Positions 5,223 to 11,629 of a stretch of DNA of 23,352 nucleotides are shown here, piece by piece. Below the pieces are notes generated by a model. The model saw only the letters and a list, made by a program, of their open reading frames with translations. It was not told the DNA's origin and made no database searches. Every line of letters starts with the position of its first letter. The stretch's first letter is position 1. A program made the translations under genes and the position numbers. This DNA comes from a virus. Location: positions 1 through 23,352 of IMG/VR virus record IMGVR_UViG_3300020392_000084; one strand, 5' to 3'.

Positions 5223-5265
5223 TTCGTAAAAAACCTATGCGTGGGGTGTAAAGAGGTAGGTATTC

Positions 5266-5301
5266 AGGGAAATACGGCTACAGAGTTCCCACCGATTCCC
5301 T
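5266..5301. repeat. Weak inverted repeat beyond the late operon
   Basis: AGGGAA (5266-5271) and TTCCCT (5296-5301) can pair, with an inner CGG/CCG three-pair segment. It lies between the attP core and the right arm sites, and downstream of the last late gene. A poor terminator candidate because no T-run follows in either direction; it may be structural in attP or chance. The rest of 5223-5309 shows nothing else I can name. Confidence 0.25.
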
Positions 5302-5309
5302 CGAAAAAG

Positions 5310-5328
5310 TGTCTACAAAATGTCTACA
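5310..5328 (+). repeat. Integrase arm-type sites, right pair
   Basis: TGTCTACA at 5310-5317 and 5321-5328, separated by AAA: an exact second copy of the unit at 5090-5108, in the same orientation. It lies immediately next to the stop of the 34-residue gene. Its presence on the far side of the core shows that both P arms are intact, meaning the att site is unrecombined here. Confidence 0.75.
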
Positions 5329-5329
5329 A

Positions 5330-5434
5330 TTAGGATTTATATTTACCCATGATAGATTTCTTTTTTTTACCATCTTTTTTCATAGGCTTTTTCTTTGTAT
5401 CCATTTTCTTACCGTATGATGATTTACCGTACAT
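5330..5434 (-). CDS. Lysine-rich 34-residue protein
   Basis: The last gene of the late operon. A 34-codon frame begins in a TAATG overlap with the stop of the preceding gene. It encodes MYGKSSYGKKMDTKKKPMKK and continues to GKYKS; 14 of 34 residues are lysine. The repeated YGK motif and extreme positive charge fit a nucleic-acid-binding or packaged DNA-condensing peptide. Size is small, but the exact overlap with the upstream gene and its composition, shared with the neighbouring genes, support it. No family known to me with a proven function. Confidence 0.55.
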   Translation of the reverse strand: MYGKSSYGKKMDTKKKPMKKDGKKKKSIMGKYKS

Positions 5435-5628
5435 TATTTTTTTCCTTTCATTTTTTTCATTAATGACATTGCTTTTGATTGAGCTGCTTTTGGTAGATCC
5501 TTCGAGTGAAATACTTGCTTTGAACTAGCGTTATGTGTCTTGCCAGTATGTATCTGACCGTTTGGCATTTTGTGTACGTCACCTCTATAGGGTTTACCAT
5601 CTTTAAAAAAATGTATTCCTGGCGCCAT
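5434..5628 (-). CDS. Small basic protein (64 residues)
   Basis: Begins MAPGIHFFKDGKPYRGDVHK, followed by PNGQIHTGKTH, then a lysine-rich helical tail (AMSLMKKMKGKK). AAGGAG six bases upstream gives a strong ribosome binding site. The N-terminal part looks like two short beta-hairpins with glycine turns; the tail is strongly basic. I recognise this type from marine phage genomes, where it is unnamed. It sits in a run of six short, mostly basic genes between endolysin and attP and may bind DNA, either in the virion or late in infection; that is inference. Confidence 0.65.
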   Translation of the reverse strand: MAPGIHFFKDGKPYRGDVHKMPNGQIHTGKTHNASSKQVFHSKDLPKAAQSKAMSLMKKMKGKK

Positions 5629-5643
5629 TTGCTTCTCCTTTTA

Positions 5644-5925
5644 TTAACTCCATTTAGTTTTGTCTGCCCAGTAAGCAGCTGACATTTTACCCTTGGCTAT
5701 ATTCTTTGCGTGTCTAGCCTTGAAACTTTTACGTTTGTTTTTCATCCTTTCACTTTCACCCTTCTTCGGCGCACCAGCTGTATCAGCTCCTTGCTGACCA
5801 AACCTTATTGTTTTTATTTTGTCACCTGACTTGGCAACAACAACATGACTTTTAGTAGGATGATTAGGTGTACGCTTTGGTTTATTGAAACCACTTACCT
5901 TCATTCTTTTTAGAATGCTGCTCAT
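5644..5925 (-). CDS. Conserved small basic protein (DUF6321-like)
   Basis: A 93-residue protein. SGFNKPKRTPNHPTKSHVVV (residues 11-30), IRFGQQGADTAG, then RKSFKARHAKNIAKGKMSAA and YWADKTKW form a pattern conserved in many phages. I recall the family as DUF6321, with moderate certainty. No enzymatic motif; strongly basic. The combination of a beta-rich N-terminus and an Arg/Lys/His-rich helix suggests nucleic-acid binding. Its start overlaps the stop of the preceding 56-residue gene (ATGA), so the two are coupled. Confidence 0.7.
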   Translation of the reverse strand: MSSILKRMKVSGFNKPKRTPNHPTKSHVVVAKSGDKIKTIRFGQQGADTAGAPKKGESERMKNKRKSFKARHAKNIAKGKMSAAYWADKTKWS

Positions 5926-6092
5926 GAAGATCTAACAGAACCCATCTTTGATGCTTTGTTAGCAAACTTAGAGCCACCTATCTTTGTCATTGTACCGTAT
6001 ACATAACTATCAGCAGCTTTGCCTTTTAAACCTTTTGCTTTGGCTTTTGCCATCAAAGATTTTTCTAATTTTTCTTTCATCATACCTGGCAT
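5922..6092 (-). CDS. Small basic protein (56 residues)
   Basis: A 56-codon frame starts at 6092 with an excellent GGAGG-type ribosome binding site and a one-base TAATG overlap with the previous gene. It ends in an ATGA overlap with the DUF6321-like gene. The protein, starting MPGMMKEKLEKSLMAKAKAK, has a basic amphipathic helix followed by KAADSYVYGTMTKIGGSKF and a Ser/Lys tail. The middle resembles small phage proteins annotated only as hypothetical. The gene arrangement leaves little doubt that it is translated. Function unknown. Confidence 0.68.
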   Translation of the reverse strand: MPGMMKEKLEKSLMAKAKAKGLKGKAADSYVYGTMTKIGGSKFANKASKMGSVRSS

Positions 6093-6337
6093 TATATCCT
6101 CCTAAATTTTCTAGTTTTTTTCATGATTGATTCAGGCTGTTTTGAAAACTGTTTACCAGCTTTCTTTGACTTTCGTTTAGCAGCTGTAGTTGCAGCGTAC
6201 TCAGCTGGTGTTAGAGCCTTTATTGCTTTCTCAGGCAAATAACGCTCACCAGTAACGCTTGATTTTTTGCCTGACTTAGTGCGCCATTTCTGTTCGCCCC
6301 AGCTCTTCAGGCTTCTTTGTGACTTGGCTAGGCTCAT
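6092..6337 (-). CDS. Conserved basic protein with SLKxWxxQKWRTKSGK motif
   Basis: An 81-residue protein, highly basic. SQRSLKSWGEQKWRTKSGKK (residues 6-25), then TGERYLPEKAIKALTPAEYA (29-48) and KRKSKKAGKQF. I recognise the first two segments as a widespread small-protein pattern in marine phages and, from memory, in some large algal viruses, usually without assigned function. Its ATG overlaps the TGA of the gene at 6334-6501 (ATGA), and the partner of that gene carries the other half of the pattern often seen together. DNA binding is plausible from charge and aromatic residues but not shown. Confidence 0.7.
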   Translation of the reverse strand: MSLAKSQRSLKSWGEQKWRTKSGKKSSVTGERYLPEKAIKALTPAEYAATTAAKRKSKKAGKQFSKQPESIMKKTRKFRRI

Positions 6338-6501
6338 CTATAACCACCACCTCTTGCCTTATATGTTTTGGCTAGTAGTTGTGCTTTCCTGGCTGACCAT
6401 TTACCAGCAGCTGTTCCGTGAGTAGCTCGACCTAATATAGATTTATACAACCTTTTTCTCATATTTGGTTTTGTGTAATTACCAGCTTTATTAACCGCCA
6501 T
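6334..6501 (-). CDS. Conserved small basic protein (DUF5872-like)
   Basis: A 55-residue frame begins at 6501, 11 bases inside the end of the endolysin gene, and ends in an ATGA overlap with the next gene. Its sequence has NYTKPNMRKRLYK (8-20) and KWSARKAQLLAKTYKARGGG (34-53), a pattern I associate with DUF5872-type proteins. That family name is from memory. It is very basic and compact, probably two helices. The double coupling to neighbours and the conserved pattern support it as a gene. Function unknown; charge and context suggest nucleic-acid binding. Confidence 0.68.
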   Translation of the reverse strand: MAVNKAGNYTKPNMRKRLYKSILGRATHGTAAGKWSARKAQLLAKTYKARGGGYR

Positions 6502-6940
6502 GTAACAATCCTTTTCTATAACCCTCTGATCTATTGTAGGTTAGTGTTTCTTTTCTACCATCAGGTATGTATGAGCAGTGTATCCAGCCGCTGTTACCGC
6601 CCTGGAAACATTCTAATATCAATTGATCAAATGGTAGGTTTTCTTCTATCCATGAAGCTAACTTGTAATTACTTACACCAGCTACCTCAAAATCTGCTGC
6701 TTCACCTTTTGCGTGTTGGCTGGTTGCCTTTGATCCAATAGCTTCACATAGTTCAGGTGAACGGTATCCACTTGAAACTATAAATGATCCAAACTCATTT
6801 CGTATTGGCTGTAATATATTTTCACATAATGCTGTAAGATTGAAAATGTGATCAGCTGTTGGTGTATTTGGTATACCTTTTCTTTCAGCTGTCTGACTTT
6901 TTGTAAGTTCAGCTAGTGAAAAGTTTTTTGATAACATCAT
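6491..6940 (-). CDS. Endolysin, peptidase M15 family
   Basis: A 149-residue peptidase M15A/VanY-like domain without other modules. Zinc ligands are readable as H76 and D83 in SQHAKGEAADF and H121 in GWIHCSY. The preceding SSGYRSPELCEAIGS (56-70) is the conserved substrate-loop strand of the family. An N-terminal FSLAELTKSQTAE segment is also typical. It would cleave peptide crosslinks in the murein of a Gram-negative host. No signal peptide, so it needs a holin, which is encoded directly upstream (6937-7317; ATGA overlap). Length is normal for the phage members. The function is well supported; whether it is an L,D- or D,D-endopeptidase or carboxypeptidase is not decidable. Confidence 0.87.
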   Translation of the reverse strand: MMLSKNFSLAELTKSQTAERKGIPNTPTADHIFNLTALCENILQPIRNEFGSFIVSSGYRSPELCEAIGSKATSQHAKGEAADFEVAGVSNYKLASWIEENLPFDQLILECFQGGNSGWIHCSYIPDGRKETLTYNRSEGYRKGLLHGG

Positions 6941-7317
6941 TTTCTATTCCTGAATTTATCTACGCCTTTCAATCCTAGTCCAGCTAGAATTGTGAAATAC
7001 AAAACATTTTGATACCAATCAGGCAGCTCGTTTAGTCTATCAAATCCTTGTTTGACTATATCTTCCATACCAGGGATAAAAACCAGGATCACTGGTATTA
7101 AGACAATGACGGTAATTATTTCGTCTTTCCAAGAACCCTGGGTACTCTGCGCCATAATAAGTTCCCACTTACTACTATGGGTTGCAGCTGTCTTCATAAC
7201 TTCAGCTTCAGCTTCTGCCTTTGCTTTTGCTACGGCGCCTTTTGCTTTTGTCTGCTCTATCTTTGATTCCATAAAGCTAGATGCCAGGGATGCAAGCGGT
7301 GTTAGAAATTGTAACAT
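6937..7317 (-). CDS. Holin (GTA-holin/3TM-like)
   Basis: A 126-residue membrane protein. A charged, alanine/lysine-rich N-terminal helix (residues 18-45) precedes WELIMAQSTQGSWKDE (51-66), which is followed by two hydrophobic segments at about 67-83 (IITVIVLIPVILVFIPG) and 101-117. The polar helix, SWKDE boundary and two to three hydrophobic spans fit the 3-TM holin family known from gene-transfer agents and alphaproteobacterial phages. It ends in an ATGA overlap with the endolysin gene, the usual holin-endolysin pairing. It would form the membrane lesion that releases endolysin. Assignment rests on topology and position. Confidence 0.75.
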   Translation of the reverse strand: MLQFLTPLASLASSFMESKIEQTKAKGAVAKAKAEAEAEVMKTAATHSSKWELIMAQSTQGSWKDEIITVIVLIPVILVFIPGMEDIVKQGFDRLNELPDWYQNVLYFTILAGLGLKGVDKFRNRK

Positions 7318-7319
7318 AA

Positions 7320-7634
7320 TTATTTCCTATCCATCCAGGCAGTTGTACCCATATATGTACCAACTATACCAGCGCCTGAAATGTAAAATAAATTCGATAT
7401 GTCTGACATCGCTTCCAAGCGATCTAGCGGAATAAAGAAACAAGCAACTGTGAATACACCCATACCGATTAGGGTATATCTAGCCATCCTAAGTTGTGCT
7501 AAATTTTTTCTTAGTTTTGTTTCTGTCTCTCGTATCTCTTTAGCAGCAGATATTTCATCGTCCGTAATCTCACCGTCATTATTGAGATCCCAAGCAGTTC
7601 CGTACTTAGATTTTTTTTGTAATTTTTTCTGCAT
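7320..7634 (-). CDS. Two-span membrane protein with an EF-hand loop
   Basis: A 104-residue protein with the start at ATG 7634, overlapping the TGA of the previous gene (TGATG); an upstream in-frame TTG is less likely. Residues 16-27 (DLNNDGEITDDE) are a canonical EF-hand calcium loop with D1, N3, D5, G6, I8 and E12 in place. A basic helix follows, then two hydrophobic segments at about 53-70 (YTLIGMGVFTVACFFIPL) and 82-100. It sits immediately before the holin and may be a second holin or antiholin whose soluble face binds calcium. Calcium binding is predicted from the motif only; only one EF-hand is present, whereas they usually pair. Confidence 0.65.
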   Translation of the reverse strand: MQKKLQKKSKYGTAWDLNNDGEITDDEISAAKEIRETETKLRKNLAQLRMARYTLIGMGVFTVACFFIPLDRLEAMSDISNLFYISGAGIVGTYMGTTAWMDRK

Positions 7635-7840
7635 CAATAAACCTTTACTTTTTTTGGATTTACCCTGGGAACTAATTTACAAATACATTCATAAACAATA
7701 TCTTCATCATTTCGTTTGTATGATTGCTTGCTCAATATGCTCTTAAAATCCATGCAAGATACTGCGCTTCTGAAATATATTCCTTGCTTGTCCATAGCTC
7801 CATTAAGACTACAGATTAAAAGAAAGGCACTAACACTCAT
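7634..7840 (-). CDS. Small exported cysteine-containing protein
   Basis: A 68-residue protein beginning MSVSAFLLICSLNGAMDKQG, a short hydrophobic stretch that looks like a signal peptide or signal anchor, although with no lysine or arginine before it. The rest is polar with cysteines at 10, 29, 52 and 54 and a basic end (NPKKVKVY). The cysteine at 10 does not sit in a good lipobox (LLIC), so a lipoprotein like Rz1 is possible but not supported. ATGA overlap with the gene upstream. It could be a spanin-type or periplasmic accessory lysis protein by location. Function unknown. Confidence 0.6.
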   Translation of the reverse strand: MSVSAFLLICSLNGAMDKQGIYFRSAVSCMDFKSILSKQSYKRNDEDIVYECICKLVPRVNPKKVKVY

Positions 7841-8307
7841 ATGATACCTTTTTTCTTAGCTATTAATGCCAGTACAGTTACTACACCAGCAAGCAAAGCA
7901 GAAATTAAAATACCTAGAAGAACTTTTAATATAATATCCTGGATATTCTCTTTTCTTTTTTGTGCAGCAATCGCAGCTTCTTTCCTTTTTTTCCTGGCTT
8001 CAGAACAAAACGCTAAATAATCTGAATATAAGTTTGCCCTACCATATAACTGCATAAACTCACGCAGCTGGTCTTGTTTCTTTTTAATTTGCTCTAGCGC
8101 CATAAACTCTTCTAGGTCTGTATCTTGTTTACCTAAAAAGTTTGTCCAAATACTATTTTTCTTTTTGTGTAAATCAGCTCGTAGTTGATCTTCTGCTGCT
8201 ATAAATTTGCCGATCGAACTCGCAGCTTTGGTTACATCGCGCGTATTTTCTACTGTTCTTTTAATGACCGCAAATGCAGCATTAGCGGCTGCTAACATTT
8301 CCAGCAT
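7837..8307 (-). CDS. Tail-anchored coiled-coil membrane protein
   Basis: A 156-residue protein. Residues 1-125 are helical and charged (ANAAFAVIKRTVENTRDVTK, then LRADLHKKKNSIWTNFLGK and RKKRKEAAIAAQKRKE). A single hydrophobic helix follows at about 127-150 (ILKVLLGILISALLAGVVTV then LALIA), ending KKKGII. I recognise similar proteins in marine phages near lysis genes but know no function. The C-terminal anchor with a long cytoplasmic coiled coil could suit a spanin-like, holin-regulating or membrane-tethering role. It opens the run of small membrane proteins before the holin. Confidence 0.62.
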   Translation of the reverse strand: MLEMLAAANAAFAVIKRTVENTRDVTKAASSIGKFIAAEDQLRADLHKKKNSIWTNFLGKQDTDLEEFMALEQIKKKQDQLREFMQLYGRANLYSDYLAFCSEARKKRKEAAIAAQKRKENIQDIILKVLLGILISALLAGVVTVLALIAKKKGII

Positions 8308-8332
8308 TTTATGGTTTACCTTTTATGTAAAT

Positions 8333-8503
8333 TTAATTTTTGATTATTATAGATATTAGAAGCACAATGGTTGTACCAGCAGAGCCTATGAGGACGGCTT
8401 CCAGGCGCTTAACACGATTCAGTAACTCTATAAATCTTTCCTGGCTAAGAGCTGCTAGTGTATCAAGTTCAGCCTTAACAGATTGCACACTAGGTTTAGT
8501 CAC
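8333..8503 (-). CDS. XhlA-like small membrane protein, GTG start
   Basis: A 56-residue frame starts with GTG whose G is the last base of the upstream TAG stop. GAGG lies seven bases before the GTG, inside the end of the upstream gene, so initiation is well supported. The protein is a short coiled coil (VKAELDTLAALSQERFIELL then NRVKRLEAVL) followed by one hydrophobic helix (LIGSAGTTIVLLISIIIKN). This layout is that of XhlA/haemolysin-type phage proteins that assist holins. Assignment is by layout, not a specific motif. The coupling ties it to the chaperone-like gene upstream. Confidence 0.62.
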   Translation of the reverse strand: MTKPSVQSVKAELDTLAALSQERFIELLNRVKRLEAVLIGSAGTTIVLLISIIIKN

Positions 8504-9060
8504 TAGCTCACCTCATTAGGAAAATCATAGATAGCTGCATTGCCAGTTGGATCACCATTACTATCTTTAGGCACTAAAAATAATGCTTGAAAATCACTTA
8601 AAGTTTTACAGTTATTAATCTTTGTTTCTATCGTTGCAGTAGCAGTTCTAACATCTGTTCTGTATTTAGATATGTCACTTGGTATTGCTGTATCTGCTTC
8701 TGCTTTCCTAGTCACATACCAATCTGATGCAGTCAGTAAACCATTAGCTGTTGATTTAGTTCTTTCTATCCATTGATATTTTAAACCTCGTTGAATCATT
8801 TGTTTACCAGTAGTAGGGTCTATAACTGCCTTACCATCATCATCAACTACGTTTTCATCTTCTAGTTTTCTTTCAATACCTTTTGCCCAGTAAAACCTAT
8901 CGTCATAACTAGTATCTACATCTTTCTCTACAGTTACACCCCATTTTTTTAAATCATCAGAAGACCAAGAAGATGACCAGTTATATGGGTGCTTAAACCC
9001 ATCATCATCTTGCCATGCCTTCCCAACTTTGAGGTATCTGTCTTTATATTTATAAGCCAT
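8503..9060 (-). CDS. Tail-fibre assembly/chaperone-like protein
   Basis: A 185-residue protein downstream of two tail-fibre-type genes. Residues 109-137 (LLTASDWYVTRKAEADTAIP then SDISKYRTDVR) match the C-terminal pattern of phage tail-fibre assembly proteins: a DWxxxR, a proline-containing turn and YRxxxR. The N-terminal part (GFKHPYNWSSSWSSDDLKKW) is aromatic-rich as in other members, where it recognises the fibre tip. It may assist folding or trimer assembly of the adhesin encoded just upstream at 9070-11625. GGAG eight bases before the ATG gives a good ribosome binding site. Confidence 0.6.
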   Translation of the reverse strand: MAYKYKDRYLKVGKAWQDDDGFKHPYNWSSSWSSDDLKKWGVTVEKDVDTSYDDRFYWAKGIERKLEDENVVDDDGKAVIDPTTGKQMIQRGLKYQWIERTKSTANGLLTASDWYVTRKAEADTAIPSDISKYRTDVRTATATIETKINNCKTLSDFQALFLVPKDSNGDPTGNAAIYDFPNEVS

Positions 9061-9069
9061 TATTTACTC

Positions 9070-11625
9070 CTATCTTGCATTAGCATATTTAAATGGGTTC
9101 TCAGCAAAAGCCATATATATGTATGTGCCACCACTAGCATTTTTAGAACTATCTGATGTTCTTATTTTAAAACCATTACTCAAAAAATCATAATCAAAGA
9201 AAAGATTTTCAGCATTTGACAAATTGGGTTGGACTTGCTCATCAACTAAATTATGTGGACTTCTTGTTGAATCTGCAACATTCCAAGAAACAACACCATC
9301 AGTCCTTTTTACCATCACCCAAGATGGTCTAAATCCAGTATAGACAAACGTACCATCTGTAGAGCCATTTCCTGTATAAGAACCAAAACGGCTGTAAGAT
9401 TCTACCTCTGCGAAACAATAGGCAACATAATCAATTCCTGACACATCATCCCAAGCATATCTTGCTGGACAAAATGTTGTAGTTGTAAAACCAGTATCAG
9501 TTCTTTGCCACCCAGCATTATTAGAAGCAGATGTTAGATTTAACCATAATTGATAATTTAGGTATGTTTGATCAGGTTGATACCCAGGATGCCACACATT
9601 CCAGTTTCCATAGGTAGTACTGTCTCTAGCTTTTGTGATTACCATTGACGGTTTTGTACCAAGTCCATGCCCAATAGTTGTTGGTGTTCCAGTTTCACCA
9701 CCATCACTTGATCTTGTGCCAGTATAAAGAACAATACTAAACCCAGCAGTTGTGTTTGCTTGTACTGTACTTGTTATAGAACCATCTGAATTGCTTGAGG
9801 TTGTGCCACCATTTGCTTTCCAGTTCCAAGATACATAGGTTTGACCACTTAAATTCATCTCATTTTGAGCACCTTCAATAGTATAACCATCACTATCAAA
9901 ACTTGAAATTGCGTTTGAGCTTGTTGCTTCTTGATTAGTATTATTTGAATTTAAACGATTGAATCCACCTCTACTACTATCTAATAAATAATGATTGTTT
10001 GCACTTGACCTTATTTTTGTCCAAACCCAATCTGGCTGAAAACCTATACCAGTTATGGCTTGAGTTGAACTGTTTCCACTATATGTTTTTGTATTAAAAT
10101 GGTCATCTGCTTGTGTATCAGCATTAGGACTTATGGTTGGTTCAGGTAGGTTAGCTGAACATAATGCTAAAAATCCTGATGGCACAGTATCATAAAAATC
10201 GCCAATACCATTTGAATCTTGTGCATTTTCTGAACCACTTGTTTTATTCCCTGCAAAACTAGAATCTTGACCAAAATTCATAATTGCTCCCTGCTGATAA
10301 AAAACAGATGTAATCTTGAAAGTAGTTGGGGTTACAGTTGCTATGGGATTAGTTCCGTCAGCAGGATTTCCAGTTGCACTTCCTGATTCATTATAATAAG
10401 TACCATTTTTACCAAACCATATTTTACCAGTAGCACCATCATAAGCTATATTTACAATATCTCCTGCAGATAATGTAGGAAAACCAGTGCCAATTGTAGA
10501 ACCATCAAGAGTTATATATCCTGCAGTTGTTATATAAAAGCCTACTTTATTGCTTGAAGATGCTTGTAAATCAAGTAATTCAAGACTTGCAGGCTGTAAA
10601 GCACCAGTAGTAGTAATATTATAATATTCAAAATAATATTTATTAGTTTCATCTAAATGAAAAGTAATCTCGCAATATTTATTATTATTAGGTGTATTTT
10701 GACTTTTAAGATTACCCTCACTAAATGTCGATATTCCATAAGTAGAATGAGGAGCAATAGAGTTCCAAGTTGGAAAATTATTCTCAGGACTATCAGGCAT
10801 GTTCGAATCATAAGTTTCAAAATTTTGGTCTTTGAAATGATTACTTGTCGCACTTCCACTACCATCAACTCCAGTATCAGCACCTATTGTTGATGAAGAT
10901 GCTGTGCTTTGACCATCTCCAGTTTGTTTAAACTCTAATCGAAATCCATTATCCCCATGATTTCCAGTGTAATCTTTAGCTATCCATACACCATTTTTAA
11001 ATTCTCCAAAACTTGAAGGTGTAAGTTGTTGACCATCTACATGATGAAAATCACATAAATAACCATTTAATCTATTACTTGAGCTTCCACCAGTTGCAGT
11101 ATTTGGCAAGTAACTCATTTGAGAGTCACCAATTCTTTCTCTTGTATGAGCAGAATTATTACCAATTACTGTATTGCTATCACTTGGATAAGAAGAACTT
11201 TCTAAACTAGTTTCTTGTGTACCATTTATATATAGTTTTACTCTATCTGAGCTTGTTCCTTGAGAAACATCAATTGCAACAACTATGTGATACCAAGCAC
11301 TAGAATCTCTGAACAATCTGTTTGTTCTGATAAGTCCAGTTTGACTATCTGATTCAAAAAACCTTGCCCTTAATCTTGAGCTATCAATGCTAATGTCAAA
11401 TGATGTTTGTGTTCCTCCACCATCACCCTTACTAAATACTGTAAAAGATGTGTCAGAAGCATCAAACTTTAACCAAAAAGCATATGTTGCTATTTTTCTA
11501 TTTCCAGCTTGAGCAATATCTCTGTATAAAGTTGTAGCTCTTGTTGCATCAAATCTCAATGACTGAGTTGCCACAGAATTATAAAATCCTGCTTCTGCTC
11601 CAAACCATTTATCAGAACTAAACAT
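9070..11625 (-). CDS. Tail adhesin with LamG, SPRY and three repeat modules
   Basis: An 851-residue protein. Residues 17-232 form a concanavalin-like LamG domain (SLRFDATRATTLYRD, YAFWLKF, AWYHIVVAIDV, VKLYINGTQE, GYLCDFHHVDGQQLTPSSFG). Residues 310-455 are SPRY-like (YYFEYYNI, VGFYIT, GDIVNIAYDGATGKIWFGKN). Residues 512-603, 628-747 and 748-847 look like three diverged copies of one module built on a (Y/V)TG(N/T)... GF(Q/R)P(D/S)WV(W/M) start. The ending YIYMAFAENPFKYANAR is common in marine phage fibres. It is likely a receptor-binding protein that recognises surface glycans. It follows the T7-like fibre gene by four bases. CAGCTG, frequent elsewhere in the window, is absent, which fits a recently exchanged gene. 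The domains are supported; the receptor is unknown. Confidence 0.78.
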   Translation of the reverse strand: MFSSDKWFGAEAGFYNSVATQSLRFDATRATTLYRDIAQAGNRKIATYAFWLKFDASDTSFTVFSKGDGGGTQTSFDISIDSSRLRARFFESDSQTGLIRTNRLFRDSSAWYHIVVAIDVSQGTSSDRVKLYINGTQETSLESSSYPSDSNTVIGNNSAHTRERIGDSQMSYLPNTATGGSSSNRLNGYLCDFHHVDGQQLTPSSFGEFKNGVWIAKDYTGNHGDNGFRLEFKQTGDGQSTASSSTIGADTGVDGSGSATSNHFKDQNFETYDSNMPDSPENNFPTWNSIAPHSTYGISTFSEGNLKSQNTPNNNKYCEITFHLDETNKYYFEYYNITTTGALQPASLELLDLQASSSNKVGFYITTAGYITLDGSTIGTGFPTLSAGDIVNIAYDGATGKIWFGKNGTYYNESGSATGNPADGTNPIATVTPTTFKITSVFYQQGAIMNFGQDSSFAGNKTSGSENAQDSNGIGDFYDTVPSGFLALCSANLPEPTISPNADTQADDHFNTKTYSGNSSTQAITGIGFQPDWVWTKIRSSANNHYLLDSSRGGFNRLNSNNTNQEATSSNAISSFDSDGYTIEGAQNEMNLSGQTYVSWNWKANGGTTSSNSDGSITSTVQANTTAGFSIVLYTGTRSSDGGETGTPTTIGHGLGTKPSMVITKARDSTTYGNWNVWHPGYQPDQTYLNYQLWLNLTSASNNAGWQRTDTGFTTTTFCPARYAWDDVSGIDYVAYCFAEVESYSRFGSYTGNGSTDGTFVYTGFRPSWVMVKRTDGVVSWNVADSTRSPHNLVDEQVQPNLSNAENLFFDYDFLSNGFKIRTSDSSKNASGGTYIYMAFAENPFKYANAR

Positions 11626-11629
11626 TTAA

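Noticed and set aside
5266-5301. A rho-independent terminator for the late operon
   Set aside because: The stem is short with a long loop and has no following T-run on either strand.
5090-5328. A prophage end (attL or attR)
   Set aside because: Arm-type repeats and phage genes are found on both sides of the core, which fits attP in unintegrated phage DNA.
7052-7746. Plus-strand frames across the lysis genes
   Set aside because: They oppose the coupled minus-strand holin and EF-hand genes; no ribosome binding sites or recognisable protein patterns.
7634-7840. An Rz1-type lipoprotein
   Set aside because: The cysteine after LLI is not in a normal lipobox (the residue before it is Ile), and there is no proline-rich mature part.
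10653-10893. Open frames on both strands within the adhesin gene
   Set aside because: They are alternative frames of a clearly coding LamG/SPRY gene, with low-complexity Ile/Leu-rich translation.
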